A stretch of DNA of 64,000 nucleotides, from NCBI GenBank assembly GCA_003586115.2, contig QVOM02000119.1:50369428-50433427 (forward strand), written 5' to 3'. The stretch comes from Salvator merianae. Taxonomy: Eukaryota > Chordata > Lepidosauria > Squamata > Teiidae. The translations under genes were made by a program, and so were the position numbers. Under the pieces are notes generated by a model. The model searched no databases and had not been told where the DNA came from. It saw only the letters and a program-made list of their open reading frames with translations. This document shows, in pieces, positions 1-12,835 of the stretch; within the stretch, counting starts at the first letter, position 1, and the number at the start of each line of letters is the position of its first letter.

Positions 1-960
1 CCCTCAACCAAAGCAGACTTAGAATAATTTAAAGTGGATTATGATAAAGGTGCTTCAGTCATCAGCACAAGGCATCCCAAACTTCTTATGACTGCTGCGA
101 TGTCTTTGTATAGATACTAAACAGCATTGGGGATAAAATAGTGTCCTATAGGAGCCCATAGCTCAGATTCTAGGGTGCTGAGGCACAATCATCCAATACT
201 GTTCTTTGAGATTGTCCCTGCAGGTCTGGCCCAGTGCCATTGTGCAGATGGCACTGTTCCAGACCACACATTCCTGTGGTCCAAATCAATGGGCTTCACT
301 AGAAAATCACTGTTGGAAGCTAGAAAATCACTGTTTCCCTTTTCCTGCCATAGGCAACAGGGAAGTTTTTCCTCCTACCTTACAACTGATCCTTTATTTT
401 TCTTCCTCCATTATCAAATTCTTTTCTCTGCTATTTGTATTAGTGACCTTCTATATGCACTTACTGGGTTGACACTGCAACATAAAAATAGCTTTTTTGT
501 TAACTTCTTGGATTTGTAGCCCCTCTTTTAGCCGAATGTCCCAGGGTGGACACAAAAATGGCTGGTGTGCAAGTGTGAATGGCAATTGGCTGCTCACCTT
601 TGATGTGTTTTAACAGTGGCAAGTGAGACTTGGATCCAAAATTGTGCACTTCACTATTAGATCAAAGCCATACAGCCCATTGCTATGTCCTCTGTGCCAG
701 CTGCCAGTAGGTGGATAACGGATAAAATTTTAAAATTAAAAAAACCTGAACATTTAAAACAATATTAAATGTACAGAACAGCAGAACAATGGATGGGGCT
801 GGGCAAGGTGATAAGCTTAATAACCAAAGACCTGAGTAAGCAAATTCATCTTAACCATGTCCAAAACTATGTATGATGATGGTGCCTGATACTTATTAAC
901 TAATGTAGATTAGGGCAGACCTGTCCCCCAGTTGTTATTCATCTGCATAACAACTACCTA
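1..960. other. Unassigned sequence
   Basis: No repeat family, exon or RNA gene is recognised. Open frames here are short, overlap each other in different frames, and have no family resemblance that I can see. Confidence 0.5.
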
Positions 961-964
961 CAAC

Positions 965-1290
965 CAGCCCAGGGCCAGAATGTACCACAGTGGTGTGCAC
1001 GTGGCATGCCCCCATTATCTGGTATACCACAGGGGGCCCTTTTCAGTGGCATTCCAGCAAACACCACCAGAAGTGGGTCCACTCTGAAAATAACCCAGCT
1101 GACAACTCCAAAGGCCAGAAACCAAAGTTCCCAGCATTTTGAGCCCCAGTGCTACAATCAAGCAAGGAGTGGAACAGGCCATCAGAATGCAGCTGGTCCT
1201 GTCCCACTCCAGCAGCAACCCCTACTAGAGTGCAACAAATTGCTTGTTCCATGATAGGGTATTCTGCCCTGCCACAGAACAGCGGGTAGC
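965..1290. mobile_element. Family B-like short DNA element (degraded)
   Basis: The text resembles other family B copies in the window: CCACAG/GGTATACCACA-type ends, blocks such as 'agaagtgggtcc', and GC-rich composition against an AT-rich background. The ends are not clear. A family A copy follows it closely, so one may be inserted in the other. Confidence 0.35.
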
Positions 1291-1299
1291 ATGGGAAGG

Positions 1300-1645
1300 G
1301 CTAAAATCTAACAAGTGACCTACTACGTCACTGGTAGCAGTGCAAATGCCAGTAGCCTTGCCTGATGCTTACGATGGCAGTGGCTGGGAAGCAGACAGCC
1401 ACTGCTATGGCAACCACCAGGACTGTGCTATGAGCAGGCACGTGCAGGCACAATGAGGCAATGGCATGGCACGGTTCCCAAGGTAAGTGCGAATGCACTG
1501 TACCAGGAGCTAATTATCAGCTCCCGATAAAGGCGTGAAGTAAAAATTATGCTGTTCCCAGCTGCGCGGGCCTCTACCAAGTGCAGACGCACTTTGCTAG
1601 CAAGCGCCCCTGACAACAGAGGCACTAGACAGTTAAAAGTCGGCA
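1300..1645 (-). mobile_element. Family A hairpin MITE, degraded copy
   Basis: It shares ordered blocks with the better family A copies at 26.9, 39.7 and 50.4 kb: 'agtgcaaatgccagtag', the block 'aagtgcgaatgcactgtaccaggagc', an 'agctcccgat' half-hairpin, and 'gcagacgcactttgctag' near the end. The order matches the reverse orientation. Several internal hairpins have decayed, so this is probably an older copy. Confidence 0.5.
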
Positions 1646-4474
1646 TCTAAGCATATTGGAAACATCTTCAAAATCTCAGTGTCCTTTCTCTGATCATTCT
1701 GCAAATTTGAGCTCTTTTATGTAAAAAATAAAAATGCAACTAAATAAATGGGCCATAATGTGGCAAAGGACATTTAAGGTAAACAATAAAAAAAGATGAT
1801 TACTTTAACAAAGAAGGCAGGAACTGGAATTACTTGCCTACTTTTCTATGTTAGACAAAAAGAAAAAGAAAAGAAAGTCTACCAGCCAAAAGTACTGTGT
1901 CTAGGGCGTACTGTCCAGTTCTGGTAAGGAAAAATGAGCTGTACCATTTCATCCCTGGGTGTGATCTAAGGGTACATAAAACAACTCCTTTGCTAAAGCT
2001 ATACAATTTGTGACTAGTCAGCGCCCAGGTGTTAGGTCTTCTGGGAACCTCAGTTGTTCCCCAATGAAAAATATCTTCCCAATTCACTGCCCAGTTATTT
2101 TTATGGGTTATAAAAGAGGTCAATAAGGTTGACTTGCTCAATTCAAAGTAAAAAGCTAGATGGAATGAGTGAAGCCAGCCTAGGTGTTCAGATCTTTATT
2201 CTGACGTTAAAACATTCAGGGCTCTAAACAAAAAGTGCTGACAATGTTTAGCCAATTCAAAAAAAAAAAAAAAATACTGAAATTAATTTTTAAATAAATG
2301 TGTCTGAAAGTGATGCATTTCAGCTATAAAATCTTAATGATCCTGTCCCCTTTTAACTATGAGTTGGAAAGGGTTTAGAAGTCTGTGTTCATTTTTCGTG
2401 CCAAGAGACAACCGATACAGAGGCAGCTGCCTGCGCTCTGCTTTTCCCCTTGATCCCCGGCAAATTCTTTTCTGCTATTCAGGGCCAGCAAGTGCTGTGT
2501 GCCTCTCCCAAATCTTTCGGAAAGAACAAGCTAACGGGATCTCCTCTTCATACTGGTGGTTGCCTTGTGTCAGAAGACTGTGAGGGATAACCATTTCTAT
2601 TTATAGGTAATCCCCTTTTAGAAAGGCCAGGCTTTAAAGCATGTTTGCCTGACCCTTACTGCCAGGGAGGGGAGGAAATCATTGTATGGCAGGCTTGATC
2701 TTTTGTAGCTGTTCTCAAGCAGATAAAAGTGACATAAAATAATGCAAGAGGCTTCAGCCAGGCACTGTAAAAGGAATGAGTAGCTGCTGTGTTAACCTCT
2801 GTGTCACTGATTTCAACATATTTCTATTCTATTTTATTTTTTTTTAGACACTTCAACTATCCCTCGTTAGAGCAAGGCACTTAATTCACACATTGTGCAC
2901 TCTTGATAATACAGCAATGGGAACTGAATGGATTTCCTTATCCTAGATTGCTTATGTGAAAACAAGAGGCCATTTATCAGACCACTAAGAGGCAGGCTGT
3001 CCCAATGGGCCAGAATCTCAAAATGTGCCTGGTCTGGTGTTTGTCTGCCTTCCCATCCTTGGTGAAGAAATAACCATTCTGAGCGTGACTCATACAAGGT
3101 CTGTACTGCACAATTTGCCATTGCCTTTGTCTCTGAGTCCTGCAGATGTATAGGAGTGCTGTGTTCTTTAAAACACTTGATAGGGAAGTCTTTTCTTTTC
3201 TTTTCTTTATCAGATTTATTATGTTGATCCCTAGGTGCGCTGTGTTCTTCAGATCCAATCGTTGTCCTATTGCATTGTTCAAAAAGGCCATTCACATGGC
3301 TTTCTTTCTGAAGATAGACCTGAGGATTTGGGCTTTGGACAAAATAACTATCACACAAGATCGATTAAGATCTTCTCAGATGATCCCATGAGATATTGCA
3401 AAAGCCTTTCCCAGGACAAGAAGCTGTTACTTTCCTTCTTTTTGTTTAGCAGGTAATATAGTTTCAGTAACTGAAATAAACTGTAAATTGTCTTTTCTTT
3501 TGTCCTTGAGGAATTGCAGGCTCTCACAGAGAGTCTCACCTTCCAAATTTGATTTTGGATTCTTGACAATGTTCCTTGTTCTTGGTGTGGAGGTAAATGG
3601 ATAGAAAGCAGAGAGGGATGCCTGTGAGTAGGAAAGATGTCAGCATTTATACTTTCAACCTTCTTCTCCCCATTGTTGCAGGGAATTGCCTGACAGTTTT
3701 GTAGTTAAACTATTTAAAGGAGATTTTAGGGTAGTAAATCTATAGAATAGAATATCCAATCGGTCTGTAATGCATCTGCAAAGCACATTTCAGCACTATC
3801 ATAACAAAGATATTGCATGAGAAATGTGCTGTACTGTATCTTCACAATAGAATGAGTAATTAAAGAATGCAAAATTTATCCGGAGGAGTGGTCTGAAAGA
3901 GTAGGGGAAAATAAGTCAATAAAATAATATTTCAACACTGATGCCATGCCAATTTTCATTTTCATTAAGAAGGCGAATTAAGGAACTCAGTATTTGCTAG
4001 TTCTGACAATTGCCTGTAGCTTCCCTGTGCTTTTCTTCCTATGTTTGTTTATTAGAATAAAAAAAAAGAAAAAAAATCATTATGGATTTCATCATTTTTA
4101 ATAATTATACATGACACTCTTTGAAAAGTAGAGGTGAGGTAACTATGAATGTGAACATTACTGAAGTGGATCAAAACTGTTTTCTTGATTCAAAGTGCTT
4201 CAGGAATACAGTGTATCTGCCAAAATGTCACTTGAGGAGAAAAGACTTCAATGTAAATCCAGTGACTAGGGGAACCACGGCAAAAAGAAAATCAATTTGT
4301 TTATACTGTACTGTGGTTGACCGTCCTGTTCAAAATAACATTGACTTGAATGGGGAAATGTTTCCAGTGGCAGTGAGTGGAGAAAAGAAACTTGAATTTA
4401 TAGAGACACAGCATCCCCCCTCACAGGGAGTATCTACCATGGGGGCAATACCAAAAATATAGAAATGCCATTCA
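1646..4474. other. Unassigned AT-rich sequence
   Basis: I see no recognisable element apart from a poly-A tract near 2259. The longest frame is 163 codons on the minus strand (2867-3358). It has no family resemblance, no splice context and ordinary composition, so I treat it as chance. Confidence 0.5.
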
Positions 4475-4871
4475 TGAAACCTGCACCATACATATGCCAC
4501 ACAGGATGGTCCCACCCAAGCAAAGTCTTTTATAGATGGCAATGCAGAACATACAGATGATTGGCAAGATGTCACACAGACACACCATCCAGACAAAGGA
4601 TATTCAGTCTGCCATGCTGAACACACTGATGCCACATGAAATGCCAAGCTCCCACATCCACACAAGGGTTTTACACATTCTGCAGTATTGAACATAGTGA
4701 TGCTAATCCACTATACCCAGACAAGAGTTTTACATATTCTGCAGTACAAAGGTACTGATTCCACACAAGATGTCAAAACAAACCCAGATATGATACAGTG
4801 CTGAACACACTGACAACTAGCAACATGCCATCTTCACCACCCCAACAAGGTATTTACACATGCTGCAGTGC
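4475..4871. repeat. Diverged minisatellite, about 71-bp unit, six units
   Basis: Six head-to-tail units begin near 4475, 4546, 4617, 4689, 4748 and 4802, giving lengths of about 71, 71, 72, 59, 54 and 70 bp. Each unit opens with a variant of 'gaacacactgatgccaca', passes through 'catccagacaagg' and 'ttttacacattctgcag', and ends in a 'gcagtgct' variant. Two units look internally shortened. Units have diverged strongly, so the array is old and probably no longer length-variable. An A-rich tract follows from 4873. Confidence 0.75.
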
Positions 4872-7499
4872 TGCAAAAAAAAAAAAAGAAAAAAAGATAC
4901 CACTGACTCCCATTCCTTTAACATCATGGAGTGGAAAATTATTTTAAAACTTTTGAAACCAACTGCTACTCAGCCTAGAAGCTGCCTGGGTCTCCATTTC
5001 TGGCATCTGCAGCTTGGTCCTATTGCACATCATTTGGCTGGTCAGGGATATCTTCTTTGGGTCTTGTCCTTTATCCAGAGCCATTCCCATCACCTTAATC
5101 AGTGGGTGCCTGATCCTAAAACATCTGGCAGTGGAGGCTGCAGCACTGCTATCCATGCTTGCATGAATGATATTTTTGTTTTTTGTTTGTTTGTTTTTAT
5201 AGCTCTGATGGATGACTTCTTGACCTTGAAGACTCATTCTGCACTGGTGAATGCTTAGCTACAGCACAGATACACTACAGCACCACAAGCAAATGCACTC
5301 TGAAGCACACAAAAGCAGTCAAAGCCCACCAAAACAACTGAACCCACCCACAGGATACATACATCAGTGACCCACTCTACTCTACATTCCCCTGCACACC
5401 ATATGTTTCTTACTCAAAAGCACTCAAAGGTTCACAAAATCGCTTAAATCCCAATCAAAAGTGACCGAAAGACACAAACTCACAAACAGTTGTTTTTCAT
5501 GCCGAGAACCTTCCTCACTGCAAAAAGGCTAATGGAAAAATGGCTGCTGAATCAGCAGGAAGGTCCTAGTACACTGCAGGCTTCATCCCTAACCTCTGCT
5601 TTTGATGGCAAAATGTGTTGTGGTGAATCACTGAAACAAGTTAGGAGATCTCAGAAGCTGAAAATGGCGTTATAGCAAAGCTGTGTTGTGAGGTTCTGTA
5701 TTAGAGGAAGATGCACTGAACTGTGTCTAACTGGGTCCTAAGTTGGTGACAGTGAACATAGGGTTATATCCAACTATGTTACTCCAAAAAACCCTTCCAG
5801 TCCAGGAAAAAAAAAATGGAAATGCATTCATCTGTCTGGACTGTATAAACTGAAAATTGTTTGGCACCTCATTTTTGTTGTGTCTGACTGCAACCTTTCT
5901 GACAAGTAGCATTTGATAGGGGTTTATTACAATTGGCTTCCTGGCAGAACTAGTGAAAGTGGCCCCATCCTTGTCACTGCAACATGCCACCTCATGGAAT
6001 GTTTGCTGATTTATGGATGCAGAGACACAGGAACGGTCTCACGGAACGGTCATGAACGAGACACACAGACTAGCAAAGAACTCAAACTTTTGTTTTACAA
6101 TGGCAGGAATCAAGACGAGTGGATCCTCAGTAAAGTTTTCATTTGGGATTTTTTTTCAGTTTTGTTTCCAGATAAAAGAAGCCCAGTGAGGCAGATGAAG
6201 GAAAGGGATGTGACCATCTTCATTCTCACTGCTTTTGGAGCTTTACATTTCATTATTTCTCTTCCTGTTCAAAATGAAAATCATGTGTGTGTGTTTGCAT
6301 GTTTCCAGACTGAGTTAACAGCTTCATGTGTTTGCTGAACATTCCCCAAACACATTTAAATAAAATAATACTGCACATGCTGAGAGTCTGAAAGTAAACC
6401 TATACTATTGTTGTGGCTTTTATTTTAATTGTGAACTTCTGGATTTACACCTCCCACACAAGAAAAGCAGTGCTGATAGAATTCAATGTATCTCTACTGG
6501 TGACTCAACAGCGGGCTTGGAACACTGAATTGCTTCCCAATCAGCAGGTGCAGGTGCGGAGGTCATACCATCCTGCAGCTCTGCCAGGCTGCTTTGCTCT
6601 GACTGACAACTAAGGCTTTGAAAATATGCTCAGATTTTACACTCAGAAAGTCAGATCAAGGGGCAGCTCAGTTTATAGACAACCTCAGTAGCTGCCTACA
6701 GCCAGCAGGAACGCGCACAAAAGAACGAGATCCCAAAATGTGGTTCAGAGAGATCAAAGGCAAGACTCCAATAGGAGCCTCGCTCTTACCCTGGTATTTT
6801 GCTAGTACCCACAACTGCTACTGTTGGACACCAAACTAAGCAGAAGTGTTCCCTACACTCAATCCCACCCACTCCTATTAGAGAATTGAACTACAAGGAA
6901 AGTGCAGATTGTAAAATATTTAACAGATTGGTGGGCGTATTCATTCTGTTATCCATAGCACACACTGCTCAATCAGGTGAGACTGATGGTCACTTGGCCC
7001 GCTTTGTTTTTGGCCAGGGGGAGGGGCAGATAAATGCTGCCATCCCCATTCAGCCACTGGGCCTCCCCATCTGGAAGTGGGAGTGGCATAATTCCCAACA
7101 CTGTTCCCAGCCACCCAATCACTTCCTGTTCCCTGTGTCTAAGCATGGATAGAGGAAGAGGAAATGTGAGGACCAATAATCCCATCTGCAGGGCTGGGAC
7201 AGATTTTCAGTACCACCTCTGGTTCATTTGCACTGGGTCTGTGCTGCATCCTTGCTGTTGTGAGTGGAAGCTCTGCCTGTAACAGTGTTTTGAACTCCAC
7301 TTTGAGGCCTTGGATGCTTTCCTGAGGCTTTCTTGACTTCCACCTCATTCTCACCCTTTATCAGGGCCCTATGGATGAAGTCTGTGTGCAAGAATCCTTA
7401 CTCCTGCCTACAAAAACTGGATGCCAGGTGGGTACCAAAGTTATAATCTCCCTAGAATCAATAGTGACCATCACTCAAGGGTGCAGCTGAAGGGCTGAA
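4872..7499. other. Unassigned sequence
   Basis: It starts with an A-rich tract (4873-4898). The 5250-5470 part is rich in CA-type words (acac, caaa), but I cannot define a repeat unit. Open frames up to 141 codons (5913-6338) match nothing I recognise. Confidence 0.5.
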
Positions 7500-7585
7500 T
7501 ATCAGTTGTTAGCCACCTTGAGTCCTTGTGAGGTAGGTAGAATACAAGTATAGTATACATATGAATGAATGAAATGTGTCTCTTG
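7500..7585 (+). mobile_element. LINE 3' tail fragment (L2/CR1 type)
   Basis: The words 'agccaccttgagtcc', 'ggtagaatacaag' and the terminal 'atgaatgaatgaa' repeat have the layout of vertebrate L2-group 3' ends (…ttgagtcc…ggcggtatacaaat… plus a short tandem tail). Only the last tens of bases remain. Confidence 0.5.
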
Positions 7586-7980
7586 TGCTTCTTCTGCACT
7601 TAACACTTATCTTCATTCACATTAATAGACTCCTGGGTGGTTAAAAGGCTCGAACTTTGCATGATACAAGGCAACTGCTGAACAGGAGCAGACATCAACT
7701 GCTTTCTACTGGTTGAAAATCTTGTGGATTCTTCCTGTGCTGAGAGAGGTCTGGACACTCTCAGCAATGCTTAAGGTGCAAATGGTGAAGTTTCAATTCT
7801 TCTACAATGCAGCTAAAATCTCAGCTGTGGAAGAGCACTTTTGTGTCAAATCAAAGAATGATTTTCCATACAAAATGAACATCAAAGGTGAGTGGTGAAG
7901 TGCCATTCAGCCCTTGTGCTTCATTTCGAGGCACTACACACTATTGCCTAGAGTATCAAAACTACTTGATAGTCTGACTG

Positions 7981-8165
7981 AGGCTGCATCAGCACATATT
8001 TAGAAAAAGCAGCTCAAAAGCACTTAGAAGTGGCTGCATGTGGACACTAGCATTCCTATCCCAACTCTATTTCACATGAAAGGCCAGACAATGCATCTCA
8101 GAAGTGCATTTTCTGGCCTTCAATGTAGATTAGAGACATTAGCATTGGACATAAGCCATGTTTTG
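7981..8165. mobile_element. Family C MITE
   Basis: It begins 'aggctgcatcagcac', then 'aaaaagcagctcaaaagcac', 'gcatgtggacactagcattcc' type text and an inverted pair around 'aaggccag…ctggcctt'. The same order appears at 41.6 and 47.7 kb. The right end is degraded next to a TTTTG-rich run. Confidence 0.55.
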
Positions 8166-8339
8166 TTTTGTTTTGTTTTTATTGTGGGTGAATGCAACCC
8201 TATGTATGTATTTATTTGCTTGATAAGCAAGAAACAAACATTACAAATAAAAATAAATAGCTGTTACCCAATTTAAACATGATTGAAAGCAGAGGTGATA
8301 AAGTGTGTTTTAGTAGTTTTTTAAAAAAAAAATAACATC

Positions 8340-8770
8340 AGGAATGGAGTTCTTTGAATTTAGTTGGTAGAGAGTTCCAGAAAGTGGGGGCTGCAAACAG
8401 AAAGGCTCTCTTTCTGACCCTGGTTCCAGATATCACATGAGAACCAGGTACTCTGAGATCTAACAGATGTGTCAAGCACACAAGGACAAGTACTGATTGG
8501 GCAGGAGAGATAGACTCAGACGTTTCCAGGAGCTGAACCCTATAGGGCTTTATAAGTCAAGACCAACACCTATAATTGGACCTGAAGGCAAACAGGTAGC
8601 CAATGCAGTGACGGGAGCAGGGGAGTCATCCTGTCATATTTTCTGTGGTTAGTTAGCACATGGGCTGCTATGTTTTGGACCAACTGAAGCTTCCGAGTCA
8701 TCTTCAAAGGTAGCCCTAGGTAGAGCATGTTACAATAGTCCAAACGTGAGTTAACAACATCCTGAGTCAC
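8340..8770 (-). mobile_element. L2-group LINE, C-terminal RT to 3' end
   Basis: On the minus strand, 8570-8794 encodes a recognisable C-terminal L2/CR1 block: 'SRLDYCNMLYLGLP', then 'RKLQLVQN', then 'LPSLHWLPV'. These match the usual post-RT signature (SRLDYCNALY.GLP, KLQ.VQNAAARLLT, LHWLPV). The plus-strand text 'tagggctttataagtcaa' and 'agagttccag' is the reverse of the 3' region common in reptile L2. A family A element abuts it at 8774. The reading frame is interrupted, so this is a dead copy. Confidence 0.85.
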
Positions 8771-8773
8771 TGA

Positions 8774-9103
8774 AGGCCTTTTCATACTTTCCATGTTAGA
8801 ATAGGATAATCATCACTTTCTAACATGGAATTGACCCCACAGTACAGACACTATCTGCACAGCGGGGTCCTGTTCTTGAATATCGGCAGGACACCAGCAT
8901 TTGCACTGCGAATGCTGGTATTCTGCTCTGGTTGTTTTCTATGACAGTGACCAGGAAGTGTCCAGTGAGAATGCACTTTACCCAGAGCAGGATAGCTGCT
9001 CTCAGTAAAGCTGTGGAGCACAGAATTAGTGCTCTAAGCTAGCTGTGACAGTCCCTGAACTGAACATCCCTGTTGCTTGCTAGCTCAAAGTGCAAACAGG
9101 CCC
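8774..9103 (-). mobile_element. Family A hairpin MITE
   Basis: It opens 'aggccttttcatactttcc' and closes 'gtgcaaacaggccc', which are inverted versions of the family ends. A perfect 13-bp hairpin lies at 8789-8801/8818-8830 (TTCCATGTTAGAA and its complement). A second hairpin is built on 'accagcatt…aatgctggt'. No matching target duplication is visible: the left flank is TGA and the right flank is TTT. Confidence 0.75.
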
Positions 9104-10617
9104 TTTGTCCAGCACACATTGGGCTAGGTAAGGGTGGAGCTGTTACACTAGACATAAAGTTCCCCTCACTACTGTTTCTATAATTATTCATTAGTTCCTG
9201 TCGTCTGCAACCATGAATTATTTGTCAGGCAGAAAAGAGACACACTATAAAGCAAGCAAATGCATACATTAAAAAGCTGTTAACACTGAACTTTTCCTAC
9301 ATATACCTTCTCCCTTTAAGAAGAAAGTTTACTGTCGTATGTGAAAATCCCTCTTGGGTGCCTTAAAACTTCCTGAAAGAGTTATGCCCATCCCCTCTCT
9401 TTTACTAACTCATGGGAAAAGACCAGGATTTTTTCTGAGGCTTATGCATGAATTTCCTATCTACCTGATTAAAAGACACCATTAGTTGCAAACTGTTTAT
9501 TTAGTAAATTATTATTGCTTGCTTACTTGCTTGCTTCATTTTCTGTTCACCTCAAAAGCATAGTTCTCCAATCAGTTGTCAAGGTACAATTAAACACAAT
9601 ATAAATATAATTTGAAAAATAGTTTTAAAATAAGACAAAAACTGCAGATCGTGTATCCTTTAAAAAGCCTACTGAATGGGAAGACCATCAGTTGCTTTAT
9701 AAAGCACTACAATGATGGCACTAGGACTGTGGTCACACCTGATGATTAATCTGTTTTCAGGGTGTTCTCTGTTCTGAGGGATCACATCCCAAATGCATTT
9801 CCATTTGTTCTCTGGATTATTCCACTGCAGTTTTAATATCCTATGTTCAAATTATCCCAACACTGAGACTGTTTCAGCTTATAAGTGCACTTAAATTTGC
9901 AAGGAGTGATCATGCAAAGGGACTATTGTGGGTGGCATCTGGACTTTCATGGGTAGATAGAGGGAGGGTTTCCCTTTCCCTCTCAGTCAGTGCCTGACCT
10001 TGTGCACATTCTTGAGAGGTGGTGGCATCGCCATTTTTGGGGTGGGATAGAATAAGCTCGTACTTGGAACATAAACAGGCATCCAGCTCTGGTTTCTTTT
10101 GACTCCTTGCCCCAATTTCATTAAAAAAAAAAAAAAAGTCAGAAATATGCAATTCCGCTCCACCATTCTGCCTCATTTGCCATTTGTGGGGGCAGACTCC
10201 CTTGCCTGTAACAGACCATGCCTGGAAAACCCTCACGGCTTCTTTGTGGACTTGTTGTGTGTTTCATTGCCTAGGCTGGAGTGGAGGGGAATGCTGCTTT
10301 GAATGTGAATTGGTTTAGCTCCAATGCCATCAAGAGTCTGCCATCCATGGTGGCAAACACAGCACTAGCCCCATTGGAGCAAAGTGGCCTCCCCAACTTG
10401 TTTGTCCCAAAGCCATGTCTTGATAAAATCCAGCAAGGCAGAAGTGCAGATCTGTAAACTTCTGGCTTTTAAAAAATGGGAAGGTGGGGCAAAACAGCCA
10501 CAGACGCCACAAGCAGTCCTATCACCACACCATGTGCTGCCCAGGCACTGGAGCTAAGCAGCCCCTTCACCTCACTTGTCTCACACTTCTGGTTTTTTTA
10601 AAAAAAGGAAACAAAAT
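9104..10617. other. Unassigned sequence
   Basis: No element is recognised. A short A-run lies at 10123-10137. The open frames are short and unconvincing. Confidence 0.45.
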
Positions 10618-10665
10618 GGGTGCTGGGTACCTGCTCACACTGGGTGCTGGGTGCCTGCTCACACT
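10618..10665. repeat. 24-bp tandem duplication
   Basis: Two adjacent 24-bp units (10618-10641 and 10642-10665) differ at a single base. Each has the form 'gggtgctgggtRcct' followed by 'gctcacact'. It is a simple local duplication. Confidence 0.9.
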
Positions 10666-11544
10666 GTACAGTCTTATTCCATCCCTCCCCACAAAATGGC
10701 TCATCTGTTATAATTTCAGCATTGAATTATGGACTAAAAGGGCACCTGCTATTTCCCCATCCACACTATTCATACCAGAGTGCACCCTCACCTAAGAACA
10801 TGCAGAATTCAATTGTATGAACAAACAAAAGGGAAAAAGAGGCGGGAGTGGAGAGGGTAGTAGAGCAGAGAAAGGTAGCTAGACTTCACCTGAGAAGCCA
10901 AAATGTGACAGAACTGCACTCAATCACAGAGGAAGAGGGAGGGGAAGGATGGGAGAAGTGGAGAGGAAAAAGGTACCCTGTCACTGGACTGAGGCCAGAG
11001 AGACTGAAATGTGTGGACAGATTATTTCAGTGGGCACTACGTCATAAGGGTATGAACTCTCCAAAATCACTCTATCCCCCCTGTGCCCTAAAATGGACTA
11101 ATTTGTTGTGGTGTGACTGTGGCCGAGGAAAACTTTAGAGGAGGGGTGTTCCACCACTTGGTTGCCACTACCAATGTGGTTCTTCCCTGATCAACAGCTG
11201 CTTCATTTCATTTGGAAAGGATACTTGAAGCAGACCTGCTATTTAGGATCTCAGGTTACAGGTTATGAGATAAGACACTTCCTAAGGTAACATTCTATTT
11301 GCCGGAGTATTTTTCCACTGGAGAAAAAGCAACTTATTCAAATTAACTTGTCTGGGCTCTGTTTTTTAGGATTGCAGTTTTAGGCATCCATTGTTTGTTC
11401 ATGCTTACTCACATGCACACATGCACATAAATACAGTAGAACGTGTTCTACTGCATAATGCTACTCTTTTAATACTGTACATTTGATGTTTGCGAGGAAG
11501 ACCCGGGTTTTAGTTTTTGGCCTTCTCCTTTAAAAAGTGTGTCT
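10666..11544. other. Unassigned sequence
   Basis: There is a purine-rich patch around 10830-10990 (gagg/gaaag words). No gene or repeat family is recognised. Confidence 0.45.
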
Positions 11545-11911
11545 GGGCCTTTTTGCACTTACTGCCTAGTGCGTGTCTGCTCACTCGCTAGGCAACTGCA
11601 TCTACAATGTACAGCGATCTGCACAATCAAGAGCAGAGTCCAGCTGCTTCCAATTGTGGCTAGCTGTGGAGTAGTAAATTGTGCTCCACAACTTGACCGG
11701 CCGGTCTGCATGATCCACAGCACTGCCAGTCACCATGGCAGCGGCTGTTGTGGCAAAGATCAGAAGCAGGATACCAGCATTCACAGTGTGAATGCTGGTA
11801 TTCTGCCAGCATTCCAGTCTAGGGCCCTGCAGTGAAGACAGTGTCTGTGCTGTAGGGTCCATTCCATCTTAGAACAGGATAGTTCTAAGTTGAAAAGTGT
11901 GAAAACAGCCC
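11545..11911 (+). mobile_element. Family A hairpin MITE
   Basis: Left end 'gggcctttttgcactta', right end 'gtgtgaaaacagccc' (inverted). It starts with a degraded 'gcctagtg…cgctaggc' hairpin, continues with 'agctgtggag…tgctccaca', and contains a near-perfect palindrome at 11771-11801 with 15-bp arms around one central base. It ends with a 'cttagaac…gttctaag' hairpin. No target duplication is obvious. Confidence 0.75.
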
Positions 11912-12464
11912 AAGTATGAAAAACCCCTCTGTGTCTGTGTGCCTGTATGTTTTGGACTAGTCATGTAAGTAGACGTGTTTTGCTACAATTCCAAATATAT
12001 GAGACACACAAAGGAATTGAAATTATCACTGTCTGTGAGAAATATTGTACTTGAAATATCTCTGTATGTCCCAGATATTAGAGGTCAAAAAAGAATGCAG
12101 AACAGAGGGGAGAGTGTAATGCCTATACATATTACATGAGGAAGTGTCACAATTAATAGAAATTATGGGAATGCTACTGGGATAAGACATGATGGCTGCT
12201 GACGTGCTTACTGTAAGGTAAACTTGTGACTGAGCATTTTTGCTGTCTAACTTATTTATAATGCAGAAGGAGTATGATTGTCAGTGTTGGCTGACCTGTT
12301 TAGCATCTCTCATTAGAGCTTACACTCCTGACTCATATAAAAGGAGTTTTTTCTTTTACACTATAAGCTGCAAAATGAGCAATTAAGCATTTCTGCGACT
12401 TTGCTTGTAATGATCATTGTAAAACCAAGACAGACTGAAGATAGACTATTCTGATACAGTGAAT
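11912..12464. other. Unassigned sequence
   Basis: AT-rich, with no repeat or coding feature that I recognise. Confidence 0.45.
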
Positions 12465-12495
12465 CATCTCTTTCTCTCTCTCTTTCCCTCTCTCT
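12465..12495. repeat. Imperfect (TC)n microsatellite
   Basis: Pyrimidine run of TC dinucleotides with a few TTT/CCC interruptions, directly left of a family B element. Confidence 0.8.
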
Positions 12496-12835
12496 GGCCC
12501 TTTCTGCACTTACCTGTTGTTAATCCAGAAGACTGGGTCTGGAATAGCCCAGCCCACTAATCTGGACTGTGGGGCGGCAAGGGCAAGATTAGTATCGTCT
12601 GCACTGATGGTGCTGATCCAGATTAGCTCACACTATGGCTGCAAAGCTCCTAGCTTTGGGGGCTCTGGGGGGCTCTTTTCAGTAGTGCACTGAGATGCGT
12701 CCAGGGTAGCCCCAAACACAGGAGGTGTTCCTTCTGTGTGCCTCCCATGTTCCAGATCAGGGCCACTGGTCACATTGGTAGACCCAATTAATCCAGTCTA
12801 CCAGATTATTGTGCAGACCTGGAGGGCTACGTCCC
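12496..12835 (+). mobile_element. Family B MITE
   Basis: It begins 'ggccctttctgcacttacc', the family B end. The body carries 'gatccagattagctcac' and 'ctggtcacattgg', shared with the copy at 37.8 kb. The right end is blurred and runs into a TC/CA-rich stretch at 12840-12880. Confidence 0.6.

Noticed and set aside
2867..3358. 163-codon minus-strand open frame
   Set aside because: No start context, splice sites or domain resemblance; ordinary composition. A frame this long can arise by chance in 64 kb.
4121..4462. 113-codon plus-strand frame just before the minisatellite
   Set aside because: No family resemblance and no supporting gene structure.
4475..4871. CRISPR array
   Set aside because: Units are head-to-tail and diverged with no unique spacers, and the DNA is vertebrate.
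4475..4871. C2H2 zinc-finger repeat exon
   Set aside because: The unit is about 71 bp rather than 84 bp and no frame keeps the C..C…H…H pattern.
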